A program made the translations under genes and the position numbers. From contig NZ_FNZB01000001.1 in the NCBI RefSeq assembly GCF_900109205.1, positions 930,001 through 994,000 on the forward strand: DNA of 64,000 bases, given 5' to 3'. Shown here in pieces: positions 34,052 through 41,041 of this stretch. The notes beneath the pieces were generated by a model. That model was given only the letters and a program-made list of their open reading frames with translations. It was not told where the DNA came from and made no database searches. Numbering within the stretch: the stretch's first letter is position 1; the number at the start of each line of letters is the position of its first letter. This DNA comes from Sphingomonas sp. OV641. Lineage in GTDB: Bacteria > Pseudomonadota > Alphaproteobacteria > Sphingomonadales > Sphingomonadaceae.

Positions 34052-34510
34052 ATGCTTGTGAAGAGACGGGTCGTAATCATCGCGCTTCTGTCGTTTGTGG
34101 CCACTGGTTGTTCACTAAAACCGGGAACAAGTAAGGTGGCATCAAATATGAGCCGTCATCCTCTAACGAGTTACCGCAAGTTGTCGGGCTTGGAAGTTAG
34201 GTCCTTTCTTGCCAACCGATCGATCAATCTAGGTTGGTCTAATCACATGTATAGTGGCAGGCGACACGAGACGTTCTACACGGATGGCCGGTGGAAATCG
34301 TACAAAGAGGCTCGCGCTCCTATCTCAGAGGAAGGAAATTGGCACGTCTCTGATGACGCGTTGTGCGTAGTCCCAAGTCAAAGAAGTAAAGAGTGCAGGG
34401 AAGTTTGGATATCTCCCGATCGAACCCGTGTTCATCTTCAACCCCACCCTTTCGGTACGCCACCGTACCACTCTGGAGACTTTACCTTGGCCGTTGGCAA
34501 TTTACGATAG
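34052..34510 (+). CDS. Lipoprotein of unknown function (island cargo)
   Basis: 152-residue protein with a lipoprotein signal (KRRVVIIALLSFVATGC, lipobox VATGC). The mature part contains FYTDGRWKSYKEA, GNWHVSDDALCVV and ECREVW, a pattern (G-W-x-V...LC...C) seen in small exported proteins of the DUF995-like kind; the resemblance is weak. Its base composition is visibly less GC-rich than its neighbours and it is inserted between minus-strand phage genes, typical of a late-acquired moron gene. Confidence 0.65.
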   Translation: MLVKRRVVIIALLSFVATGCSLKPGTSKVASNMSRHPLTSYRKLSGLEVRSFLANRSINLGWSNHMYSGRRHETFYTDGRWKSYKEARAPISEEGNWHVSDDALCVVPSQRSKECREVWISPDRTRVHLQPHPFGTPPYHSGDFTLAVGNLR

Positions 34511-34530
34511 GAGGTTTCCTTGTCCTACGC

Positions 34531-34552
34531 CGATATCGGCATTCCGATATCG
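34531..34552. repeat. 22-bp palindrome, copy 2
   Basis: Arms CGATATCGG and CCGATATCG around CATT. It differs from the copy inside the KilA-N gene (29286-29307) in one loop base. Here it lies between the convergent ends of the lipoprotein gene (34510) and a phage gene (34573), where it could also act as a terminator. Confidence 0.6.
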
Positions 34553-34572
34553 CTCCGGCGAACGTGTCAGGA

Positions 34573-35028
34573 TCAGCCGCTCTGCGGCAGAAAATCGTAT
34601 TCGGGCCGAACGCGGATCAGGAGCGCGTCGCTGTCCGACGAGGTAGAAGCAGGCGTGCCGGTCGCGCCTGGCGCAGGCTCGATGACCAGCGGCCCTCCCA
34701 TGAAGGTATCGAGAACGCCCTCCCCCAGGACTTCGGCGAGCCGCCAGCGCAGGTTCGGGTGTCCGGCGAGCTTCTGTGTCACCTCGGGATCGTGGCGCAT
34801 CTCCAACAGCCGCCCCTCTGACACATTAGTGCGCAGGACGCTCGCCACGGTCACGGCATCCGCGGCGCGGCCCAAGGCCTTGCCGACGCCCGGGCCGAAC
34901 ACCGTGAACGCCAGCTTCTGCCCTTCCATCCCGCGCGGCGTGCCGTCGGAAAAGCATTCCTGATAGTGAAGGACCAGAACGTCCTGCTGCGTGCAGCGGA
35001 GCTGGTCGTCGTCATCGAGCAGCACCAT
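34573..35028 (-). CDS. Phage late-module protein, paralogue B
   Basis: 151-residue protein of unknown function, clearly related to the product of the adjacent upstream gene (35033-35479). Matching landmarks in order are MEGQKLAFTVFGPGVGKALG versus MEGEAYVFTIYGSGVGAALG, the EVTQKLAGHPNLRWRLAEV versus EVSRRLAGLPRLRYRFAKV pair, and FMGGPLVIEPAP versus FGGQFVIEPSP. It lies four bases after that gene. Position after the tail fibre gene suggests a virion-tip or capping role. Confidence 0.65.
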   Translation of the reverse strand: MVLLDDDDQLRCTQQDVLVLHYQECFSDGTPRGMEGQKLAFTVFGPGVGKALGRAADAVTVASVLRTNVSEGRLLEMRHDPEVTQKLAGHPNLRWRLAEVLGEGVLDTFMGGPLVIEPAPGATGTPASTSSDSDALLIRVRPEYDFLPQSG

Positions 35029-35032
35029 CGCG

Positions 35033-35479
35033 TCACTCGTCCTCTTCGCCTGGCTGCAGCCGCTCGATGATCAGGAGGCTTCCGCCTTCGCTCGGGAGAT
35101 CAGGGGTGATCCCATCCACGTCCGGGCTGGGCTCGATCACGAACTGTCCGCCGAAACGAGGCACCAGCGCCCCGTCCGGGCGGACCTTCGCGAAGCGGTA
35201 GCGAAGACGCGGAAGGCCGGCGAGGCGCCGGCTAACCTCAGGCAAATGGAGGAACTCGTACGATGGCCCTTCACCGCTCTCCAGGCGGACACCGTTGGCC
35301 GTCACCTCGTCTGACGGCAAGCCGAGCGCGGCACCGACGCCCGACCCGTAGATGGTGAAGACGTACGCCTCGCCTTCCATCTGGCTGAACTCGCCGGTGG
35401 CGAGTTTCCGCTGATAGGACAGGCGCAGAGCGTCGTGTTGGAACGCCCGCATGTTATCGTTGCGGTCCAGATCCAGCAT
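35033..35479 (-). CDS. Phage late-module protein, paralogue A
   Basis: 148-residue protein starting at ATG 35479, which overlaps the stop of the tail protein gene (ATGA). It reads MLDLDRNDNMRAFQHDALRL at the start and contains YGSGVGAALGLPSDEV and RRLAGLPRLRYRFAKV. It is a tandem paralogue of the next gene. No named family is recognised. The tight operon structure with the tail gene supports a tail-related role. Confidence 0.68.
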   Translation of the reverse strand: MLDLDRNDNMRAFQHDALRLSYQRKLATGEFSQMEGEAYVFTIYGSGVGAALGLPSDEVTANGVRLESGEGPSYEFLHLPEVSRRLAGLPRLRYRFAKVRPDGALVPRFGGQFVIEPSPDVDGITPDLPSEGGSLLIIERLQPGEEDE

Positions 35480-37308
35480 CAGGCCGCTCCCGTGAAGACG
35501 CGCCGATCTGTCCGGCCAGCCGCCACCGCGGCCGCCCATTGCTTGATCACCGGCGTCACCGCGGCGTCGTAGAGCGGCATGTTCGGGTGAAGCGGGTTGC
35601 CGCTGTCATAGTAGGTGTCGAGGCCGGCCCCGAGATTGGTAACCGTCTCGATCGCGTTCCGATAGGACGCCCACTCGAAGTCGAGCAGCGCGCAGTTGTA
35701 TCTGGCTGCCAGCAGGCGAACGAGATGGTTCACGTGCCAGATGCGCTTGTAGCCGGTGCGATTCTTCGCCGGGTCATTGTGGCCGGTCCAGTCGCGTACC
35801 TCCAGCAGCTGGTTAAGCCGCGGCTCCATGTGATTTTGCGGGCTGACGGGCGCGGCGTGGTAGGCGGGAAAATTCATCTCCGACGTGGCGCCGCTGACGC
35901 CATTTCCCATGTCCGTCGTGTCGGCGAACCAGTTCGGGTCCAGCGCGATCGCCGAGCCTCGCGGGTCAGGCGGAAAGATCGTGTTGAGGACCGGTTCAGC
36001 GCCTTTCGCGCGCACCTTCCGAATGCCCGCTTCAAGTGCCGCAAGCTGCGCCATGATGCCGCCCTGCGCGTGATAGAACAGCGTGCGCGCGTCGTTCATG
36101 CCGAACATCGTCAGGACAAAGGCGGTATTGCCGGCAGTGAAGGCGGCCGAAGCGTCAAGCTGGCTTGCCATTGACGCCATCGGCGCACCCGGCGCGGATC
36201 GGTTATCTGCCTCGAAGACAAGACCAGACCCTGGGAAGCTGTCGTTCAGTGCCGCTGCCGCGACCGTCGCCGGGATGCGGGACGCCTCCACGTAATCAGG
36301 GTAAGCGTTGGAGCTGCCGACGACCGTGACATATTTGGTGATCGTCGTGGTGGTGCGCCCGCCGGTGCCCCCGTTCGCGTAGGTCACTGTGCCCCACGGC
36401 TTGGCCGGATCCAGCGGCTTCACCGGCTCAAGCAGCTCGTCCACGCCGTCAACGTCGCGCGGCGGGCCCGTCAGGATAAATGACCCGCCGCCAGCCGAAT
36501 AGGTGAGCGTGACGATCTTTCCCTGTGGCAGATCGCCGGCGAGGGTATCGTTGCCGCCGCCATCGCGCGCGATCCGACGCCGGAAGCCGGGCGCCGTCTC
36601 AAGGAAGCTCTGCCCCGTGTTGGTCGCGGTGATGAGCAGATCGAACGACGCGCCGGTAGAGCCAGCGGGAGCGTTGGCGAGCAGGTCGTTCGCGTTCCCT
36701 CCGATCGGGGTGGCGGCCGGGGCGCCTACGAGGGTCTCCGTGATCACCTTCGCGACCGCCGCCTGCTCGTTCGCCTGCGCGACGACTGGCGCTAGCAGAT
36801 CAGCGCCGTCAAGGTTGAGGACGGTCGTCTCGGTGCCGCTGATCGTCAGCGTCGCGCCGGCCAGTGGAACGCCGGTGCTGGATCCTTCCCCTGAGACCGA
36901 TCGGGTCGCAGGCGCCCCATCACTTCCGTAGGTGTGCGGCAGGACAATGAACTTTCCCACCATCCGGGTGATGCCGGAGAGGACGAGCGCATACTCGAAC
37001 GGTGACGGATCACCCACGCCGCCGAGGTACGGCAGCCCCTGAAGCGTCGACTTGTTGATGCGAATGCGCAGATCGGTTTCGGGCAACCCGTCGACTGTCG
37101 ACACGCCCGCCACGCGCAGGCCCTGCGCATTGCCGTTGGTCGTGCCAAGAAGGTCGATCAACGGCGCTCCGGGACGATCCGGGCCCTGACGCACCTGCAT
37201 CGCCAGCCCGGCGTTGGTCAGGTCCGCTCCCCGCACCTTAAGCTGGTATTCCCAGGCATTATCATCGTTGCGCCAGACCGACAGGTCGTGGCGGGCAGTC
37301 AGTGCCAT
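35479..37308 (-). CDS. Phage tail protein with SGNH/GDSL hydrolase-like domain
   Basis: 609-residue tail fibre or baseplate protein. The N-terminal 100 residues (LSVWRNDDNAWEYQLKVRG) resemble small virion-attachment domains, then comes a Ser/Thr/Gly-rich beta region. From residue about 325 a SGNH fold can be seen: block I VVGSSNAY (candidate nucleophile Ser332 or Ser333; Ser replaces the usual Asp of GDS), block III FGMND and block V LHPN with His574. This predicts an esterase acting on acetylated surface glycans of the host. It overlaps the next gene and follows the J-like gene by 15 bases. Confidence 0.75.
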   Translation of the reverse strand: MALTARHDLSVWRNDDNAWEYQLKVRGADLTNAGLAMQVRQGPDRPGAPLIDLLGTTNGNAQGLRVAGVSTVDGLPETDLRIRINKSTLQGLPYLGGVGDPSPFEYALVLSGITRMVGKFIVLPHTYGSDGAPATRSVSGEGSSTGVPLAGATLTISGTETTVLNLDGADLLAPVVAQANEQAAVAKVITETLVGAPAATPIGGNANDLLANAPAGSTGASFDLLITATNTGQSFLETAPGFRRRIARDGGGNDTLAGDLPQGKIVTLTYSAGGGSFILTGPPRDVDGVDELLEPVKPLDPAKPWGTVTYANGGTGGRTTTTITKYVTVVGSSNAYPDYVEASRIPATVAAAALNDSFPGSGLVFEADNRSAPGAPMASMASQLDASAAFTAGNTAFVLTMFGMNDARTLFYHAQGGIMAQLAALEAGIRKVRAKGAEPVLNTIFPPDPRGSAIALDPNWFADTTDMGNGVSGATSEMNFPAYHAAPVSPQNHMEPRLNQLLEVRDWTGHNDPAKNRTGYKRIWHVNHLVRLLAARYNCALLDFEWASYRNAIETVTNLGAGLDTYYDSGNPLHPNMPLYDAAVTPVIKQWAAAVAAGRTDRRVFTGAA

Positions 37309-37323
37309 TCGTTTTCTCCGGTC

Positions 37324-38568
37324 TTAGGGAATGGGGTTCATGCCGCCGCCACCGGGAGGCGTGCCGCCGCCGCCGGTGGACCCGCCGCCGCCTGCGGCCG
37401 GCGTGAGGATCCAGCCGACATAGTGGCGGGCCGGGTTGGCGTCTGAGGGGAAGGCGTTCGCGTAAGTCGTGGTCGCCTGCAGCGACACATCACCGCCGGA
37501 TCGAGCGGCGTCGTCGTAATAGAGCCAGTATGTCGTGGAATAGGCGAGGCCGATCTGCGCGCTTGCGGCGACCGAAACCGTTCGATCGCTGTAGACGCGT
37601 TCGTGGGCAGACACGTTGATCGTCGTGCTGCCGCCGGCGTCCCCAGCCGTGATTGAGACGCCACTCGGCCAGCTGTTGCTGATCATCAGGCGCTCGCTGA
37701 CATCGACTGTGTCGTTGATCGCCTGCGCGAACGGGTTCTTCGCTGGATCATAAGCCGGCGCAGCGACTGCCTGAACCGCAGGAAGATCGTTGGCGTCCCA
37801 CGCATAGATCTCCGCGGCCTCTTCCCGCAGCGTCATGTTGCAAGTGCCGCCCTCGCCGATCTCCTGCTCCACCACCCGGAACAGCTTTCGATCGAAGCCC
37901 AGCGGTGAGAAGGTGAACGGCACCACGCCGCCGACCGGCCAGTTCCACGCCCGGATGTCGAACGGCGCGGTAAATGTCCGCTGGTGCTGCTTGCGCTGCA
38001 GCACCTGACGGGCGATCCGCTGCGCCTGGCTCGGGCTTTCCACAACGGCCAGGTCATACGTCAGGGGGCGATCGATGCCGTCGGGGCTCGGAATCCGGAC
38101 CTCCGGATAGTCGACCATCTGGTAAAGCGAGGCCGCCGACGTATCGACGTAGCGACCGCGAACGACGTTATAGGTCTGGTCCAGCGCGGGATCCGGGTCC
38201 CAGGTGAACGGCCCGATCACGTCGTCAGTGAACAGGCCGGCGTCCGTGGCGGCTTCGGCAAGGTCGTTGTGCGCGATCACCAGTGACAGGCGCCCGCCTG
38301 TATCGGTGAAGCGCCCGCAGCAGGCCGCGCAGAGCGCATCCAGGCTGGTCTTTGGGTCGTCGCCCTCAGTCATGACGCCAGCGCCCGTATAGCGCCGCTC
38401 GGTGCCGCCGGCAGAGCGATTGACCAGTTCTTCTGCCTGATTGGCCGCTTTGATGAACGACGCGAGGTTGATGCGCTTCGGGGGGATGCCAAGTCCCGTT
38501 GCTAGCCGCTTCTCGCCGGTAGCCGGGTTGGTGATCCGCCAGCCGAGCAGAAGCCGCAGGATCTGCAA
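37324..38568 (-). pseudogene. 5'-truncated phage tail tip protein (J-like)
   Basis: 414 residues remain of what is normally a protein of 700-1,200 residues. The retained part is the C-terminal half: RLLLGWRITNPATG, FIKAANQAEELVNRSAGG, LDALCAACCGRFTDTGGRL, GPFTWDPDPALDQTYNVVRG, PSQAQRIARQVLQRKQHQ and a Gly/Pro-rich end. These are hallmarks of host-specificity/tail tip proteins of siphophages and gene transfer agents. The frame has no ATG before an in-frame stop near 38660, and phage-like sequence ends near the TTG at 38568, so the N-terminal half was lost by recombination. Confidence 0.75.
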
Positions 38569-38903
38569 GGGTATACAGGTCAGACGCTCTACGCGTTCCT
38601 GATCGATGCCAGCACTGAACTTCGGTCGATCAGCAACGCCGAATATGTGAACCGTGATCTAGAGGCGGAGTGTGCCCGGGAGAGCGTGCTGTTCCGAAGA
38701 GCGGTGCGATCATTCACGCCGAAACCAGCCACGCCAACTCGGCCGCTATCGCTACGCATCATTTCATAAAGAGCGGGATCGGAAAGATCGTATGCGTTGT
38801 ACGCTACAATCGGCCCGCTGAGCGCTGGCTTCCCGGCCGTAGTTGCCTGGCGCGGCGAGATGCTGCGACGGAAGCCGGCGCCGCGGCGATAATCGTCTGA
38901 GGT
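38569..38903. other. Recombination scar region without an intact gene
   Basis: No complete gene is seen in these 335 bases. On the plus strand a frame without start codon (38572-38769, 65 codons, beginning YTGQTLYAFLIDAS) looks like a fragment of a different phage protein pointing the opposite way. It begins exactly where the tail-tip gene loses its phage similarity, so a deletion or inversion joined two fragments here. Confidence 0.45.
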
Positions 38904-39167
38904 CTACCTTGGCATGCTAGCGGGCCACGTGCCGCGCGACCAGATGAGGGCGGCGATCGCAAAAGCTGCTCGCAGTGATGTCGCCTGGATGGAGCGCGGC
39001 ATCGATGAACCGCTCAATACCACAAACGGAACGTCGATCGCCCGCGTGATAGGCGACGGGTCAGCGTCGCGCCACTTGGCGGCGTCGAAAGCTGCCGTGC
39101 CGGAACAACCGCAGACCAGCAGAAGGGGCAGAAGCAGAGCGCGCACGGCTGCGTCATACCAAGTCAT
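38904..39167 (-). CDS. Small predicted lipoprotein (87 aa)
   Basis: Frame from ATG 39167 with a convincing lipoprotein signal (AAVRALLLPLLLVCGC, lipobox LVCGC) and then a short mature part. The C-terminal 25 residues have little coding character, so the frame may be longer than the real or ancestral gene. A copy of the CGCCCAAT-AGCGGACGTT repeat lies directly upstream. No family is recognised. Confidence 0.4.
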   Translation of the reverse strand: MTWYDAAVRALLLPLLLVCGCSGTAAFDAAKWRDADPSPITRAIDVPFVVLSGSSMPRSIQATSLRAAFAIAALIWSRGTWPASMPR

Positions 39168-39306
39168 CCCAACGTCCGCTATTGGGCGTGAGCGGAATGG
39201 CGGCTTTCGGGATCGACCCCATGATAGCTGCCGTTCCGCCTATTGGGTTGTGCGCCCTCTCGGATGGCCGTGAATGGCAAGGGAAGCGGACCCGCTTTCG
39301 GCGATT

Positions 39307-39576
39307 TCAATCGCGAGCAGCTGCCTTGATCTCACGGACCCACTTCGGGGCGACATAGAGGAGGAAGGCAACCCACAAAGCGGCGTTCCCGAAGAACAGA
39401 GCATCTGCAACGGCTTCGCTCACAGGCAGATCAATCCGCGTCCATGCCGTCAGTCCAGCCGCAAGCAACAGCAACATGCTGGCTGCATTCGCCTTGAACG
39501 AGGGCGGTGTTAATTCGGTGACTGCAAACGATGCTACGAATAGCATCCCGGATACTGGTGCCGTAACATCTACCAT
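39307..39576 (-). CDS. Small integral membrane protein (89 aa)
   Basis: Start ATG 39576 (MVDVTAPVSG). Three hydrophobic segments can be counted: GMLFVASFAVTEL, ASMLLLLAAGLTAW and ALFFGNAALWVAFLLYVAP, followed by a basic tail (PKWVREIKAAARD). The frame extends upstream to 39630 without coding character. No family is recognised. It is the last gene before the right end of the element. Confidence 0.5.
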   Translation of the reverse strand: MVDVTAPVSGMLFVASFAVTELTPPSFKANAASMLLLLAAGLTAWTRIDLPVSEAVADALFFGNAALWVAFLLYVAPKWVREIKAAARD

Positions 39577-39613
39577 AACGGACACGCTAAGGTGACAACC
39601 GGGAGACTGCAAG

Positions 39614-39628
39614 TGGGCGTTAGCTGCC
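39614..39628 (-). repeat. Inverted copy of GGCAGCTAACGCCCA
   Basis: TGGGCGTTAGCTGCC, the exact reverse complement of 28576-28590; similarity continues a few bases (TTGC). The two copies lie near opposite ends of the integrated element in opposite orientation. Confidence 0.6.
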
Positions 39629-39675
39629 AAGCTGGTCCCGGGAGGCGTCGCCCAAATGAGACTGCAAAATATTTT

Positions 39676-39695
39676 GGGGGTACTTTAGGGGGTAT
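39676..39695 (+). repeat. Two GGGGGTA(C/T) sites, putative integrase arm sites, right
   Basis: GGGGGTAC at 39676-39683 and GGGGGTAT at 39688-39695, twelve bases apart, 60-80 bases inside attR. They match the octamers clustered at the left end beside the integrase gene, as expected for arm-type binding sites. Confidence 0.65.
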
Positions 39696-39757
39696 ATCGT
39701 ATGATGCTTAACCGAAAGTAACGGTTTTCCGCCGTTTATGGGATGTAGTTCAAAGGA

Positions 39758-39771
39758 AGCCCCTTCCACCA
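39758..39771 (+). repeat. attR core
   Basis: AGCCCCTTCCACCA, an exact repeat of the last 14 bases of the tRNA-Tyr gene. It marks the right end of the integrated element; the sequence after it (TCCTCTCGCC) would have followed the tRNA before integration. Confidence 0.88.
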
Positions 39772-39988
39772 TCCTCTCGCCGGGTCGGGAGAGTTCCCCA
39801 AGTAGCGCGGAAATAGACCGCTCTAAACGCCGGTGTGACTTGTCGGCGTCAGCGACGAAACTCCTTTAACAACAGCACCGGAAAACCCACCAAGTTTTCG
39901 CAAGGCAGCCAAACACGCCAGCCTGCTTGGGAAAACTATTCTCGCGCTGCACTTGTCGCCCGTGACACCTCTCTGAAGCTGCACAAAA

Positions 39989-40012
39989 AGGCGGGCCGAT
40001 CGGCCCGCCTTC
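39989..40012 (-). terminator. Rho-independent terminator of the manganese catalase gene
   Basis: A 24-base perfect palindrome (half-site AAGGCGGGCCGA) that on the minus strand is followed by TTTTTGTGC. It lies 28 bases after the catalase stop. Confidence 0.85.
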
Positions 40013-40039
40013 TATGTTTCTGGTTCAGCCCGAAACGGC

Positions 40040-40897
40040 CTAGCCGCCAATCTGCTCGGTCTGCGCCCCGCTGTCAGGCCTCGCCGGACCAAGCACCGGC
40101 TCCTCCCCCAACGGCTGTGCGCGAAAGACGCTGAATTCACCCTTGCCGTCGAACGTTTCTCCGTCGGTCCAGCGCCCTTCCGGGAAGCTGCCGTCGAGGG
40201 AGGTGACGAAGAAATCGTGGTTATGCTCCTGATTCTCTTCGCTCTGCGGGAAGCTGTTCGGGATCGGCAATGCCGCGCGCAGCCCGCCCATATCCTCGAG
40301 CGCCGCGAGCCATTGTTGCTGGTGCATGGTATCCCGAGCAATAAGGAACCGGAGCATATCCTTCATACCTGGATCTTCAGTGGCATTGAACAATCGCACT
40401 GCAAGAACACGACCGGTGCTCTCGGCAGCTACGTTGCAGAACATGTCAGCCGCTGCGTTCCCACTGGCGTAAATATGGCTCATGTTGAACGGCACGCCAT
40501 CGGAATCGATGGGCATCGCTGCCATGCCGGACGACAGCAGGTTCTTGTGGATGATCCCTTCAATCGCGTGCTTGGCATTGCCGCCGCCCATGACGGCACC
40601 GACGATACTGTCGGTTGCGCCTTCCTCCTGGGCAGAGCTCGGCGCCGTCTCGAGATTCAAGGCCACTGCTGTAGCCAGCATTTCAATATGCCCTAGTTCT
40701 TCCGTTGCCGTGTTCAGCAACAGGTCCCGATATTTCGTGGTCGGCGCACGGTTGCCCCACGCTTGGAAAAAGTATTGCATGGCGACACGGATCTCACCTT
40801 CGACCCCGCCGATCGCTTGCTGGAGCATTCGGGCAAACTGGGGATTAGGCGTATCCACACGAACCGGATACTGAAGCCGTCGGTCATGATAATACAT
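40040..40897 (-). CDS. Manganese (non-haem) catalase
   Basis: 285-residue di-manganese catalase. The ferritin-like four-helix bundle has its metal ligands in GGVEGEIRVAMQYF (Glu), TEELGHIEM (Glu and His) and in the later RDTMHQQQWLAALED stretch (His). The N-terminal MYYHDRRLQYPVRVD is typical. It breaks down hydrogen peroxide without haem. It ends with a strong terminator and diverges from the sulfotransferase-like gene. Its location just outside attR means it is probably host chromosome. Confidence 0.92.
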   Translation of the reverse strand: MYYHDRRLQYPVRVDTPNPQFARMLQQAIGGVEGEIRVAMQYFFQAWGNRAPTTKYRDLLLNTATEELGHIEMLATAVALNLETAPSSAQEEGATDSIVGAVMGGGNAKHAIEGIIHKNLLSSGMAAMPIDSDGVPFNMSHIYASGNAAADMFCNVAAESTGRVLAVRLFNATEDPGMKDMLRFLIARDTMHQQQWLAALEDMGGLRAALPIPNSFPQSEENQEHNHDFFVTSLDGSFPEGRWTDGETFDGKGEFSVFRAQPLGEEPVLGPARPDSGAQTEQIGG

Positions 40898-41041
40898 GGG
40901 GAGCCTCTCTCGCTATCGCTGTAGCGCATCCCCGAACGCATCCAGGCCGGAACAGTTTATTACGCAGCCGAACAAAGTCGGCTTTTCTCCATAACTTAGG
41001 TTAAAGTGGTCACAGCTTCTACGAAGAGGTATTGCGACAAG

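Larger units (their letters stand above)
27093..39771. mobile_element. Integrated element (defective prophage / island) in tRNA-Tyr
   Basis: About 12.7 kb bounded by the direct repeat AGCCCCTTCCACCA, at the 3' end of tRNA-Tyr (27093-27106) and at 39758-39771. A P4-type tyrosine integrase lies next to the tRNA, and GGGGGTA(C/T) repeats lie near both ends. The left part carries plus-strand small genes, KilA-N and a DUF1828 unit. The right part carries minus-strand tail-tip genes whose first gene is truncated. There are no terminase, portal, capsid, lysin or replication genes, so the phage is defective. Flanks are housekeeping genes (rlmB on the left, manganese catalase on the right). Confidence 0.9.

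Noticed and set aside
38670..38900. 76-codon plus-strand frame near the right end of the element
   Set aside because: No start context, no hydrophobic or domain pattern; treated as part of the scar region.
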